From JASLDZ01 sp965199975 (GTDB lineage: Bacteria; Pseudomonadota; Alphaproteobacteria; Caulobacterales; Caulobacteraceae): a stretch of DNA of 64,000 bases. Where the stretch lies: positions 372,001-436,000 of the forward strand of contig OZ241340.1 of NCBI GenBank assembly GCA_965199975.1. The letters run 5' to 3'. The position numbers and the translations under genes were made by a program. The notes under the pieces are model-generated. The model did no database searches, had not been told where the DNA came from, and saw only the letters and a program-made list of their open reading frames with translations. Of the stretch, positions 8,895 through 17,681 are shown piece by piece. How positions within the stretch are numbered: the first letter of the stretch is position 1; each line of letters begins with the position of its first letter.

Positions 8895-9419
8895 TCAGGA
8901 CGTCTGGGTGTAGGCGATGTAGCGGCCGCAGACGACCACGGCCGCCCACACCGCCAGCGAAGCGGCGCCCAGGATGCGGCTGCCGGTCACGCGGGCGGGC
9001 GTGCCGCTCCACCAATCGATCCCGCGCCGCGCCGAAAGGCTCAGCCCGATGGTGGTCAGAAGCCCGACCACGACAAGGACCATCTTGATCCAGAAGGTCT
9101 GGTTGGTGAGCTCGCGTGCCGGTTCGCCGAAGGTCAGGAGCACGCCGGTGACCAGCAGCACCGCCACCATCCCCCAAATCCATGGCGTGAAGCGGCGGAT
9201 CATGTGCTCCACCGACAGGGGGTGGTGCACGACCTGCAGCAGCCTCAGGTTCAACATGCCCGCGGACGCCACCACCACAGACAGGCACACGATGTGCACC
9301 GTCTGCAGCGTGGGGATCACCCAAGACACGTTGGAAATGAAGGCGCTGACGGGCGTCGCGCTCATCCAGTCGCAGACCTGCTGGATCGTCACCGGCTCAC
9401 CTATTTGGGACTCTGACAC
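8895..9419 (-). CDS. Small integral membrane protein, DUF6644-like (copy 1)
   Basis: A 174-residue protein with four to five hydrophobic helices. The core TVHIVCLSVVVASAGMLNLRLLQ aligns with the downstream copy. A conserved TPWIWG / LPWTWI element and a central FWIKMVLVVVGLL helix (RLKMVCIVLAGLN in the other copy) show tandem duplication. The start is GTG at 9419; an internal ATG at 9365 would remove little of the alignable region. The DUF6152 gene lies upstream on the same strand, and DUF6152 and this membrane family appear to belong together. No catalytic or cofactor motif is visible, so the role is unknown. Confidence 0.75.
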   Translation of the reverse strand: MSESQIGEPVTIQQVCDWMSATPVSAFISNVSWVIPTLQTVHIVCLSVVVASAGMLNLRLLQVVHHPLSVEHMIRRFTPWIWGMVAVLLVTGVLLTFGEPARELTNQTFWIKMVLVVVGLLTTIGLSLSARRGIDWWSGTPARVTGSRILGAASLAVWAAVVVCGRYIAYTQTS

Positions 9420-9448
9420 CCCGGCCGCTCACCGGCGACCGCAGGCGC

Positions 9449-9476
9449 GGCCGGCGCGCGCATAGCGCCGCCGGCC
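9449..9476 (-). terminator. GC-rich hairpin between DUF6152 and membrane-protein genes
   Basis: GGCCGGCGC pairs with GCGCCGCCGGCC with one bulged base. There is no T-run, so it could be an attenuating hairpin or a weak terminator after the DUF6152 gene. Confidence 0.3.
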
Positions 9477-9527
9477 CTTGATGTTGCTTGTTCCAGCCGT
9501 CGCCGCGATGGGGGCGCGGCGAATTCG

Positions 9528-9944
9528 CTACGACTTGGTGGGCGTGGAGCCCTCGTCGCGGTTGACGTCGTGGTAGAGCTTCCGCCCGTCCGGCGTGATC
9601 GCGTAGAATAACGCGGCGCCCTTTGCCCCGCTTTTCAGCGGGTAGCCGACCACCGTGACCTTGTCCCCCGGCTTCAGCGTTGAATTCGACCAGCCCTGAC
9701 GGATGAGGATGTTGGTCGCGGCCGACTCGATGTCCCAGCGGCCCACCGTGCGCTTGTCCGCAGCCGAGTTCGGCACCATCAGTATGATGTGTGTGTGCGG
9801 GTTCTCCCACTGGTACTGCTCGACGGTGCCGGTCCAGCTCAGCGGCTTGCTGCGGTCGAACATGGCGAAGGAGTGGTGCGCCAGCGCGGGACTGGCGAGG
9901 GCGAGGGCGAGGGCGGCCCCCACGCCGATGGCGCGCGTGTTCAT
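9528..9944 (-). CDS. DUF6152 family secreted protein
   Basis: A 138-residue exported protein. The ATG at 9944 has a strong AGGAGG six bases upstream and opens a clean signal peptide ending in SPALA. The mature protein would begin HHSFAMFD and contains LSWTGTVEQYQWENPHTHI, the hallmark segments of DUF6152. Function is unknown. The predicted mature N-terminus starts with two histidines and there is a further PHTH cluster, so a metal-binding role such as a copper or histidine-brace site is conceivable, but this is only inference. It sits upstream of the paired membrane proteins on the same strand, downstream of the HupE/PpiC/cytochrome operon. Confidence 0.85.
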   Translation of the reverse strand: MNTRAIGVGAALALALASPALAHHSFAMFDRSKPLSWTGTVEQYQWENPHTHIILMVPNSAADKRTVGRWDIESAATNILIRQGWSNSTLKPGDKVTVVGYPLKSGAKGAALFYAITPDGRKLYHDVNRDEGSTPTKS

Positions 9945-10079
9945 GGATGTCCTCCTGAAGGGGCCGAGCTGTCTCTTCGACGCCGGGCCGATCATCGTGA
10001 ATGGCGATAGCAACCATCGCGAAGACGGTTGATGTCTTTTCAGTATAGCGAGGTGTTCCTACATGTTGCAAGGTCGTCC

Positions 10080-11276
10080 TCACGTGACGCTCCGGCTGAC
10101 GAACCAGAATGTACCAAGCGCCACGAGCAGTGTCGCCAAGACGTCGGTGACAATGGGACGAGGTAGGGCGAGCTTCAGCTTGCCCAGAAGGAGCACGAGG
10201 CCCGACATCGCCAGAACAAGACTGAGCTGCCCGATCTCGACACCGATGTTGAAGCCAGCCAAGAGCTTCAGGAGGTCGGTCTTGGGGATGGGCGCCTCCA
10301 GGAGGTCGGCGGCGAAGCCGAAGCCGTGGATCAGGCCGAACACCAGCGTCACCACCAGCCGCAGCCGCCCGGCCTCGCGCAGGTGGCCCGACACGAGCAG
10401 GTAGCCGCCGGCGAACAAGGCCGAGCCCAGGAGCAGCAGCGCGGGCAGGCTCACCACCCCGCCCAGCCGCAGCCCGAGCATGGCCAGGAGGAAGACGACG
10501 ATCGCCCCCGCCAGCACGCCGGGTTTTCCGGAACTGACCGACAGGTTCTCCACCCCGATCAGCGCGATAGTCAGCGCCACCAGCGCGTCGATGTACTCGG
10601 CGTGGGGCCGCAGCACGCCGGTGACCGCCAGCGCCAGCGTCAGGCTGTGGCCGATGGTGAAGCCGGTGACCACGAAGGTCAGATCGCGCAGACGGCGCGA
10701 GATCAGCACCAAGCCCACCAGGAACGACATGTGGTCGACGCCAGTGAAGATGTGCATCACGCCCATCCCCACGAAGGTGAGGAAGCTCGCCGACTTCATC
10801 CCCGACTGGGCGCGCCACGCCAGATCGGGCTTGTCGGCGGTGAGCACCTGCTCGATGTAGTCGCCGCGCGGCGTGCGCACCTGCGCCAGGTCGACATGGC
10901 TCGGGACCAGGTCGAAGAAGGCTTCGCTGCGCAGGGTGATGTCGTCGTTCGCGCAGCGGAAGGCGAACTCGAAGCGGCGGAAGCCGGCCGCGGCCGCCGT
11001 CGCCTGCGCGGGCGCGGCGGCGGGGCAGGGGCCGGCGGGCGTGAGCGCCTGCACCCGCGGCGCCAGGTAGGCCAGCAGCGTCGCGTCGTCCGGGCGCCCG
11101 CGGCCGTGCGTCAGCCGGTCGGCCTCCAGCTCCGCCACCGAGAAGGTCACGCGCACGACGGAGCCGTCCACCACCCAGCTGGTGTGCGACTCGCTGCGCG
11201 TGTGCGCCCGCGCGCCGCCCGCCCACGCCAGGGAGGCCGCCAGGAACAGGAGCACGAGCAGCAGCGCGCGCGTCAT
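10080..11276 (-). CDS. HupE/UreJ-type membrane protein (HupE_UreJ_2)
   Basis: A 398-residue protein with a signal peptide (residues 1-24, ending GGARA) and a periplasmic domain up to about residue 160. The C-terminal membrane domain has the family signatures GVDHMSFLVGLVL, FTIGHSLTLALA, LIGVENL, GLIHGFGFA and FNIGVEIGQL. The GxDH and HGFGFA histidines resemble metal-permease motifs of HupE/UreJ proteins. Members are often called hydrogenase or urease accessory proteins, but neither a hydrogenase nor a urease is nearby, so metal transport is an inference. The ATG overlaps the stop of the PpiC-like gene (ATGA). The mature N-terminus would again be histidine. Confidence 0.87.
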   Translation of the reverse strand: MTRALLLVLLFLAASLAWAGGARAHTRSESHTSWVVDGSVVRVTFSVAELEADRLTHGRGRPDDATLLAYLAPRVQALTPAGPCPAAAPAQATAAAAGFRRFEFAFRCANDDITLRSEAFFDLVPSHVDLAQVRTPRGDYIEQVLTADKPDLAWRAQSGMKSASFLTFVGMGVMHIFTGVDHMSFLVGLVLISRRLRDLTFVVTGFTIGHSLTLALAVTGVLRPHAEYIDALVALTIALIGVENLSVSSGKPGVLAGAIVVFLLAMLGLRLGGVVSLPALLLLGSALFAGGYLLVSGHLREAGRLRLVVTLVFGLIHGFGFAADLLEAPIPKTDLLKLLAGFNIGVEIGQLSLVLAMSGLVLLLGKLKLALPRPIVTDVLATLLVALGTFWFVSRSVT

Positions 11277-12145
11277 CGCAGGTCCGCCGCCAGCCTGACC
11301 TGGGCGCGCTTGTGCAGGAAGCGCAACTCGGCCGCCTGGGCCTCGCCGGTGCGCGCCTTGAGGTAGTCGGCCAGGACCTCCGCCTCCGCCGCCGGCCAGG
11401 GCGTCGGCTCCGGCGGCGCGTTCACCTTCATCTGCAGCACGTGCGCGCCCTGGGCGTCGACGCCCGCCAGGGCCGCCTCGCCGTTCCGCAGCGCGCGGGC
11501 GACGGCGAATATGCGGTCGCCCAGGTGCAGCTTGGCCGCGAAGTAGAACTCGGGGCCGTCCCCCACGCGTCCGGAGGGCCGCGCGCCCGTGTCGCCGCTC
11601 CCCCGCCCCGCCGCCAGCGATGCCAGGAGCGCCGGCGCCTGAGCGGCCGGCGCGAGGTACTCCTGCAGGTCCATGGAGCCGGGGCTGCTGAAGCGGTCGA
11701 GGTGCGCCTCATACCAAGCCCGCACGACGGTCTCGCTGGGCGCCTCCATCAGCGTCTCGGCTGCAGCCTGCGACTCGACGCCGGCGATGAGGGCGGTGCG
11801 CACCTCCGTGTCGTCTGTGGGCAGCCCGGTCTCGACGCCGCGCTGGACCATGAGCTCCTCGCCGACCATCTGGTCGAGCACGCGCCGCCGCTGGGCGGGC
11901 GTGGCCTGGGCGAGCGACACGCCGTAGAGCGCCTTCAGCTGGTCGTTGAGGTCGACGCGCAGCACAGGGGTGTCGTTCACCACCGCCGCGTCCTCCGCGG
12001 GCACGCCCGCCGTGCGCGTGCCCCGGGCGGTGAACAGCGCCACACCCGCGAGAAGCAGGCCGACCACCGCGCCGATGGCGCCGAACAGGAGGGCGCGACG
12101 ACTGCTGGAGGACACGGGGTCCAGGATGCGCCCCTCAGCCGGCAT
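11273..12145 (-). CDS. Membrane-anchored PpiC-like peptidyl-prolyl isomerase / SurA-type chaperone
   Basis: A 290-residue protein with an N-terminal signal-anchor (residues about 17-40, RRALLFGAIGAVVGLLLAGVALF). A SurA/PpiC-type helical region follows (ATPAQRRRVLDQMVGEELMVQRGVETGLP), with a divergent parvulin-like core after residue 140. The SVxxWYxxHxxxFxxPxxxxLQEY pattern fits PPIases found next to HupE/UreJ_2 genes. Classical parvulin active-site residues are not clear, so the protein may be a chaperone only. It is coupled to the HupE gene and overlaps the end of the cytochrome gene, making a three-gene operon. It probably helps fold an exported partner. Confidence 0.72.
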   Translation of the reverse strand: MPAEGRILDPVSSSSRRALLFGAIGAVVGLLLAGVALFTARGTRTAGVPAEDAAVVNDTPVLRVDLNDQLKALYGVSLAQATPAQRRRVLDQMVGEELMVQRGVETGLPTDDTEVRTALIAGVESQAAAETLMEAPSETVVRAWYEAHLDRFSSPGSMDLQEYLAPAAQAPALLASLAAGRGSGDTGARPSGRVGDGPEFYFAAKLHLGDRIFAVARALRNGEAALAGVDAQGAHVLQMKVNAPPEPTPWPAAEAEVLADYLKARTGEAQAAELRFLHKRAQVRLAADLR

Positions 12146-12929
12146 GCTGCGCCTTTCCGGCCGTGGCGTTCGGGTGGCCGAGCTCGTAGGCGTAGACGGC
12201 CACGGCGCGCGACTGGGCGGGGCTCAGCACGTGGGCGAACGCCGGGCACACGCCGGCATGGCCGTGCTCGAGGGCGCGGCGGATGTCGTCGTGGGATCCA
12301 TGCCCATACAGCCAGACGTTGTCCGTCAGGTCGGGCGCCCCGATGGAGGTGTCGCCCTGGGCGCTGTGTCCGTGGCAGTCCCAGCAGGCGGCCTGGTCTC
12401 CGAACAAGCCCGCGCCGCGGTGGGCGGCCGCCGCGTCGGTGGCGCGGTCGCCCAAGGCGAGTACGAACTGCGTCACGTCCTCCACTTGCGAGGGCGTCAG
12501 CGACGGCAGCGCCTCTCCCTTGTAGGGCTGGGCGGCGGCGAAGGCTGGCATGCTGGCGAGGTTCCAGCCCCGCGCGTCCCCCGCGCGAATGCCGTGCCGC
12601 ACCACCGCCTCGACCGCCGCCACGTCATCTAGCGCATACAGGTGGTCATGGTCGGTCAGGTTCGGCACACCCCGCGCCGGGTCGCCGCGCCCCTCCGCCC
12701 CGTGGCAGCCGGCACAGCGTTCGGCGAACACGCCTTCGCCCATGCGATGGGCGAAGGCGTGGAGCATCGGGTTGGACAAGGCCGTCTCCGGGTCTCTGCG
12801 GACCAGCTCGGCCCCGGTCCGCCAGCCGGCGGCGGACCACGCGAAGCCCGCGGCGAGCACGACCATCCCGATCACCGCGGCCGACAGCACCGGCCGCATT
12901 CCGCGTCTCTGCTCGCCCGGCGGCTTCAC
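12135..12929 (-). CDS. Di-haem cytochrome c, CcoP/FixP-like
   Basis: A membrane-anchored c-type cytochrome of about 264 residues. The GTG at 12929 is chosen because GGAG lies eight bases upstream; a GTG at 12962 would add 11 residues. One N-terminal TM helix (SAAVIGMVVLAAGFAWSAAG) precedes two haem-binding domains with CAGCH and CWDCH. The LFGDQAACWDCHG...GAPDLTDNVWLYG pattern is characteristic of the second domain of cbb3-oxidase subunit III. The first domain keeps an axial Met (SMPAF), but in the second the expected MPA(W/F) is CPAF, so haem 2 may be His/Cys ligated. No ccoNO genes are present here, so it may donate electrons to another partner. It is the first gene of the operon. Confidence 0.85.
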   Translation of the reverse strand: MKPPGEQRRGMRPVLSAAVIGMVVLAAGFAWSAAGWRTGAELVRRDPETALSNPMLHAFAHRMGEGVFAERCAGCHGAEGRGDPARGVPNLTDHDHLYALDDVAAVEAVVRHGIRAGDARGWNLASMPAFAAAQPYKGEALPSLTPSQVEDVTQFVLALGDRATDAAAAHRGAGLFGDQAACWDCHGHSAQGDTSIGAPDLTDNVWLYGHGSHDDIRRALEHGHAGVCPAFAHVLSPAQSRAVAVYAYELGHPNATAGKAQHAG

Positions 12930-13142
12930 GCGGAGAACTCCGTCTCCGCGTCTCCGCCCCACACACGTGCGAACTCAGCCGTCACCCGGGGGTCGTGCTC
13001 CACAGCGTCCGCAGGGTTGCGGCGCGTCCGAGAGGTCGATGCGGCGGCGGAGGCGGCGTGGGCAGGTTGCGTTACCGTGATGGCACGGTTGCAAAGGGGC
13101 GCGAAGGAAGGCGCGGGCACCCTCCGACACGCCTTCAGGACC

Positions 13143-15527
13143 TCAGAAGTGCGCGCCTAGGCGCACGCCGAAGGTCCGCGGAGGCGCCCAGGAGAAGTCG
13201 TAAACGCCCGCGCCCTGCACCAGGAAGTTGGCGTTGGTCAGGATGTCGTCGTCTTCCAGGTTGCGGACGAAGGCCGCCACCTCCCAGCGATCGCTGGGGG
13301 CGCGGTAGCCCAGCGACAAGTCCGTCTGGTGATAGGCGCCCTGGTGGCTACCGGGGAGGTTGTAAATATCGAGGTAATAGGCGGTGGTGTAGCGGAAGTT
13401 GGCGGTGGCCACGACCTGCCCGTCGCCCAGGGCCCAATGGTGCTCCAACCCCGTGTTCAGCACCAACTCCGGCGCGAATGGGGGTCGGCGACCGCCCAGG
13501 TCGGCATTGATCGAGGCGGGATTGGGAACGGTAGGCTGGGCGGCGAAAAAGGTGCCGAATTTGGCGTCGGTGTAGTTGGCCGCCACGGTGATTCGGTCAG
13601 CGGGGGTCGCTAGCCAGGTGAGGTTGATCTCACCGCCCTTCAGCGACGATGCACCCGCGTTCAGGGTGGTCGCCACCGGCGCACCGTTGGACTGCAGGAA
13701 GGCGGTCAGCTGCTGGTTGGTGTAGTCGTACAGGTACAGCGCGCCGTTGAGCTCGACCTTGCCGCCGAAGAGACGGTTCTTGGACCCCACCTCGTACCCG
13801 GTGATTTCCTCAGGCTGGAAGGTGTTGATCTGTGTGAAACCCCCGTCCTTGAAGCTGGTGCTGGCGCTGAAATAAAACAGGTTTACGGGGGTCCATTGAT
13901 AGTCCAGCCCCGCGTGCCACGTCAGCCGGTCATAGCTGAGCGATCCCTTGAAGGCGGTCGGGGTGAAGCCGATCACCGCTCCCTTGCTTCCGATGTAGGG
14001 GCCGACGTTGAGCGCCAGCTGCGAGTATCCGGGGCGCGCCTGGTCGACTGACGTGTAGCGGAGACCGCCTGTGATGGAGATCTGATCGGTGATGCTCTGC
14101 GTCAACTGTCCATAGACGGCCTTGTTCTCATGATCGTTGTCCGGATCGTCGAAGTGCAGGAACGGAACCGTCCGTGGTGTAGAGAAGGAGGTCACCGGGT
14201 TGTAGATGTTGGTGAAATTCGGGTTCACGGTGTCGATATAGAAGAAGCCAACCTGCCACTTCGTCCCGGTCGGGGCGACGCCGCCGAGCCGTATCTCCTG
14301 CTGGTCCACGCTGGTGGTGGCGTTCTGCTGGTAGTCGACCGCCTGGACCGCCGTGCCGTATGCCGACTGGAACAGCGTAGACTTGGTATGCAGATAGGAG
14401 CCGAGATAGGTCAGCTTGGCCCATCCGAGATCATACTCGATGTCGCCACGGACCTCCTCCTGGAAGCCATAGTGGTAGCCCGGAAAGTCGAGCGCCCAGG
14501 AGCGCGGGTTGAGCCCGTTGGAGTTGATCGCGTACGGCGGCTGCCCCGGCGGTGTCAGGGCGCTCGGCGTGAGCGCGACGCCTTGCAGCGCCGTGTCGCC
14601 GAAATCCTCGTCGGTGTATTCGGCCGTTAGGCGTACCGATAGGCGCGGAATGGGTTTCCAGAGCAGGCCGATGCGGCCCGAATCGAAGCGCGCGTAGTCG
14701 GAAGCTGGTTGCCCCGGATGGGTGCGATAGCCGTCATGGTCGCTATGATCGACCGAGAGGCGCAGCGCGAAGTTATCGCCGACCGGTATGTTGACGGCGG
14801 CTTGGGCGACCACCTCCGAATAATTGCCTATCTCAATTGAACCATTGCCGGAGTACTTCCGTAGAGTGGGCGCGTTGGTGATCACGTTCAGCGCGCCGGC
14901 TGTGGCGTTAAGGCCGTAGAGCGTCCCTTGCGGACCCTTCAGCACTTCCACTCGAGAAATGTCATACAGCAAACCATTGAACTGCGAATTATATTGCCCG
15001 TCAAAATTGATCGTGACCGCGCCACCATTGCTGCTCACGCCACGAATGGCCGCCGTCGAGTTGTTGAATTGGCCCGTGGTGATCTTCACGGAAGGCTCGA
15101 CGTTCTCTATGTTCTGCAGATTAGTGACGCCCCGGCTGATCAGTTGCTGCCCACTCACGACGGCGATAGAGATCGGTGTCTTCTGGACGTTCGTCTGCGT
15201 CCGCTCAGCCGTCACCACGATGTCGCCGAGAGTGGCCTGATTTGAACCTGCTACAGGAGCGCCGCTCACGGAGGTTCCCTGTCCGGGCGAGGCGCCGGCG
15301 TTCGCTTGCGTCCCCGTTGCGGGGGAGCCGCCGTTTGCTTGTGAGGCCTGAACGGGGGTCGAATTGTCAGAGGGCGGCGCGGCCGCCACTGAGCTTTGAA
15401 GAGGGCTTTGGCCGGGATCGGGCTGCGCCGTCGTGCTCTGTGCGCTTGCGGTCTTCGCGCCAGCGAGGATCGCCGCCAGCGTCGTCAAGGCGCACGCCCC
15501 CAGCAGGCGTGAATGCTTAATGCTCAT
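13143..15527 (-). CDS. TonB-dependent outer-membrane receptor
   Basis: A 794-residue receptor. The start ATG at 15527 follows GGGGAG and gives a signal peptide ending TASAQ. A low-complexity Gln/Ala/Gly/Ser/Pro linker of about 70 residues precedes the TonB box/plug start (DIVVTAERT, Asp at residue 102). The plug shows RGVTNLQNIENVEPSV, AAIRGV and VEVLKGPQGTLYG. The 22-strand barrel ends in the terminal aromatic motif RLGAHF. This is the iron-complex outer-membrane recepter-like branch common in Caulobacterales and Sphingomonadales, where many members import plant or aromatic compounds. Its position among amidohydrolase, NHL and GH3 genes suggests organic substrate uptake. A 10-bp-arm inverted repeat lies just upstream. 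Confidence 0.92.
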   Translation of the reverse strand: MSIKHSRLLGACALTTLAAILAGAKTASAQSTTAQPDPGQSPLQSSVAAAPPSDNSTPVQASQANGGSPATGTQANAGASPGQGTSVSGAPVAGSNQATLGDIVVTAERTQTNVQKTPISIAVVSGQQLISRGVTNLQNIENVEPSVKITTGQFNNSTAAIRGVSSNGGAVTINFDGQYNSQFNGLLYDISRVEVLKGPQGTLYGLNATAGALNVITNAPTLRKYSGNGSIEIGNYSEVVAQAAVNIPVGDNFALRLSVDHSDHDGYRTHPGQPASDYARFDSGRIGLLWKPIPRLSVRLTAEYTDEDFGDTALQGVALTPSALTPPGQPPYAINSNGLNPRSWALDFPGYHYGFQEEVRGDIEYDLGWAKLTYLGSYLHTKSTLFQSAYGTAVQAVDYQQNATTSVDQQEIRLGGVAPTGTKWQVGFFYIDTVNPNFTNIYNPVTSFSTPRTVPFLHFDDPDNDHENKAVYGQLTQSITDQISITGGLRYTSVDQARPGYSQLALNVGPYIGSKGAVIGFTPTAFKGSLSYDRLTWHAGLDYQWTPVNLFYFSASTSFKDGGFTQINTFQPEEITGYEVGSKNRLFGGKVELNGALYLYDYTNQQLTAFLQSNGAPVATTLNAGASSLKGGEINLTWLATPADRITVAANYTDAKFGTFFAAQPTVPNPASINADLGGRRPPFAPELVLNTGLEHHWALGDGQVVATANFRYTTAYYLDIYNLPGSHQGAYHQTDLSLGYRAPSDRWEVAAFVRNLEDDDILTNANFLVQGAGVYDFSWAPPRTFGVRLGAHF

Positions 15528-15586
15528 CGCGCAACTCCCCCATAGACGGCAGGCTCTGACCTGGCCTGTTGCCACAAATGTTTCGA

Positions 15587-15626
15587 AATATGGCGCCGCA
15601 GTCAAGCCAGTAAGATGCGCCATATT
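15587..15626. promoter_or_regulatory. Candidate operator: AATATGGCGC-N20-GCGCCATATT
   Basis: Perfect 10-bp inverted arms (15587-15596 and 15617-15626) lie 60-100 bp upstream of the TonB-receptor start. Arms this long spaced about three helical turns centre to centre suggest a dimer-of-dimers or cooperative repressor site, or a hairpin in a longer leader. Confidence 0.45.
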
Positions 15627-15982
15627 CTCACCCTGCCATCCATCTATCTAGGCATGTCCTTCTTGCGCGGCGGCTAGCGCTCGAGTCGATGCTTTCTATC
15701 ACGAATTCTGCTACGTCCTTGTTTGCTGAACACGTGGTGCAGCCTTAGGATTTTGCCCTCCGCTGGCGCGTGAGGATCTCGAGAACGCGGCTCGGCTAGC
15801 CGCGAATTGCGATAGATGCCATTTGAAGATAGGCGTGAGATTGCTGCCGTTAACCACCTTGACCGCTACAGTTTTGCCGACGAGCATCGCAGCCCTGCAA
15901 GGAAAAGCGGCTCCACCAAGCCGCCGTTAGCGCCCGGGCCACCGTATTCGCGGTGGAAACGGCGGTTCTTACGGAGAGTGCT
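15627..15982. other. Intergenic region between divergent receptor and NHL genes
   Basis: I see no convincing gene here. It is the divergent promoter region for the receptor and the second NHL gene and is somewhat lower in GC than its surroundings. I could not assign -35/-10 elements with confidence. Confidence 0.4.
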
Positions 15983-16969
15983 TTGAGGATACGCCACCCC
16001 GCCTTGGCCGCTGCGTTGGCGTTGCTCAACATTGCAGCCGTGTCTCCCGCTTCCGCCCAAGACTTCGGCGCGCCGAAATCGGTCGCGAGTTTGCCGGAGC
16101 TACCTTTCAGACTGGTGCCAGGATTCTTCCATTATCCAGCGTACTATGACCTGTCGCGCATGGCGGGCGTGGCCGTCGGGCCCAAGGGGGAGATCCTGGC
16201 GCTGAACCGCGGCGCCCATCCAGTGCTGGTGTTCCGACCGGACGGCAGTTTCGCACGTTCCTGGGGCGAAGGCTCAGCGCATTTCGAGGGTGGCCACGTG
16301 CTCCGCTTCGATCCGCAGGGCGACCTCTGGTACGTCGATGCGGCCGACAACATTATCTATCGCTTCGATCCCGAAGGCCGCACGAAAGGCATCCTCGGCA
16401 TCGACGAAGAGCGCTGGACCTTCCTCACACACGTCTTCGAGGGGGCCGCGCGCGGCAAGACGGCCTTTTATCAAGAGACTGACATTGGTTGGTCGAAGGA
16501 CGGGCACATCTTCGTGGCCGACGGCTACGGCAACTCACGCATCGTCAAGTTCGACAAGGACGGAAACTTCCTGTCGTCGTGGGGAGAGCGAGGTCGCGAG
16601 CCGGGCAACTTCAACATACCCCACAGCCTCGTCGTGGGCTCTGACGACGTGATCTACGTCGCCGACCGGGCCAACAACCGGGTGCAGACCTTCACGACCG
16701 AGGGCAAGCTGCTCAACGTGTGGAACCTGCCGGGGCCGCCCTGGTCGCTCTGCCTCACCAAAGGCGCCGCGCCGGCGCTGTTCGTGGGGAGCGTCGGCAA
16801 GATCTACAAGCTGGATCCGACCACGGGCCGCATCGTGGGCCAGTTCGGCAAGTATGGTCGATTCCCGGGCACGATCGACGCCATCCACCAGCTCGCCTGT
16901 CCAGACGAAAACACCCTCTACGTCGTCAACGAGTTCTCCTCGCGCCTCGACAAGTGGGTCTCACCTTAG
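15983..16969 (+). CDS. Secreted NHL-repeat beta-propeller protein (second copy)
   Basis: About 328 residues. A TTG at 15983 with GGAG seven bases upstream opens a good signal peptide ending in SPASAQ; a GTG at 15953 would add ten residues. NHL blades include MAGVAVGPKGEILALNRG, GGHVLRFDPQGDLWYVD, DIGWSKDGHIFVADGYGNSRIVKFDKDG, IPHSLVVGSDDVIYVADRANNRVQTF and DAIHQLACPDENTLYVV. It is a paralogue of the 3311-4429 protein, about 40 residues shorter. The resemblance is to amidating-lyase-like propellers, but no activity is claimed. It lies downstream of the receptor's divergent promoter and converges on the small secreted protein at 17001, close to the second amidohydrolase. Confidence 0.85.
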   Translation: MRIRHPALAAALALLNIAAVSPASAQDFGAPKSVASLPELPFRLVPGFFHYPAYYDLSRMAGVAVGPKGEILALNRGAHPVLVFRPDGSFARSWGEGSAHFEGGHVLRFDPQGDLWYVDAADNIIYRFDPEGRTKGILGIDEERWTFLTHVFEGAARGKTAFYQETDIGWSKDGHIFVADGYGNSRIVKFDKDGNFLSSWGERGREPGNFNIPHSLVVGSDDVIYVADRANNRVQTFTTEGKLLNVWNLPGPPWSLCLTKGAAPALFVGSVGKIYKLDPTTGRIVGQFGKYGRFPGTIDAIHQLACPDENTLYVVNEFSSRLDKWVSP

Positions 16970-17000
16970 CACTCGTCGGAGCCGAAGGGTCGGCCGCGCT

Positions 17001-17681
17001 CTAGGGTCGAGCGCGCGCTGGATCTCTAGGATCGCAGTAGTACTCCAGCGAGATGCTGCCGGGTGAGGACCGCTCCATGAGGTAGGTGTAGCTGTACGGC
17101 TTCGCCAGCAACTGGGGGTCGGTCCAGGTGAAGGCGATCCGTAGGTGCTTGCCGCCGTCTTCCAGGTGGTAGCTCTCGACGAGATGGCTGGTGTCCGAGC
17201 GCACGAACAACACTGTCGCGCCAGGCTTGAAGCCGACCGTGTCGACCGCGAGCGTGTCGCCTTCCCAGTGGCCGACCGAGTCTCCGACGGTGGTGCGGTC
17301 GAAGCCCTTCGGGTCCTGGTGCGCGCGCCCGTCCAGGTAGATGTGTCGCGGGCTCGGCCGCTCCTCGTTGATCACCGCAAGCTCGCGCGGGCTCTGAACT
17401 AGGTCGAACCCCTCAGAGCCGTTCATCATGAAGGGCATTCCGGCCGGAAGGCAGTAGGTGTTCTCCTCGCTGACCCCGTCATGCCAGTGCTGAGCCTGGT
17501 CGTCGGCCAGCAGCTTCTGCCCCTTGGCTGTCCAGTCGGGCCGGTCATTGGTGAGATGGCTGGTCGCGGTCTGCACCCATAGGCCGCTAAGGTCCGGGTG
17601 CTCGGCGGCCGCCGCGGCCCCGAAGAAGGGCACGCTGGCCAGCACGCCGATGGCGGCGTTGAGCAGCTTGTAAGACCGCAT
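17001..17681 (-). CDS. Secreted protein of unknown function (GHWEGDTLAVDT family)
   Basis: A 226-residue exported protein. The ATG at 17681 has GGAAGGA upstream and opens a signal peptide ending GAAAAAE. It begins LSGLWVQTA and carries the recurring block RHIYLDGRAHQ ... SVGHWEGDTLAVDTVGF, which I recognise from many uncharacterised secreted proteobacterial proteins, often near DUF6152 and TonB receptors. No catalytic motif is evident; a beta-rich ligand-binding fold is plausible. It converges on the NHL gene, with 31 bp between stops. It probably belongs to the same periplasmic system as the neighbouring NHL and amidohydrolase proteins. Confidence 0.75.
   Translation of the reverse strand: MRSYKLLNAAIGVLASVPFFGAAAAAEHPDLSGLWVQTATSHLTNDRPDWTAKGQKLLADDQAQHWHDGVSEENTYCLPAGMPFMMNGSEGFDLVQSPRELAVINEERPSPRHIYLDGRAHQDPKGFDRTTVGDSVGHWEGDTLAVDTVGFKPGATVLFVRSDTSHLVESYHLEDGGKHLRIAFTWTDPQLLAKPYSYTYLMERSSPGSISLEYYCDPRDPARARP

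Noticed and set aside
9397..11226. A 609-codon minus-strand frame across DUF6152 and HupE
   Set aside because: It runs through two recognisable genes in a different frame and is Arg/Ala-rich without domains.
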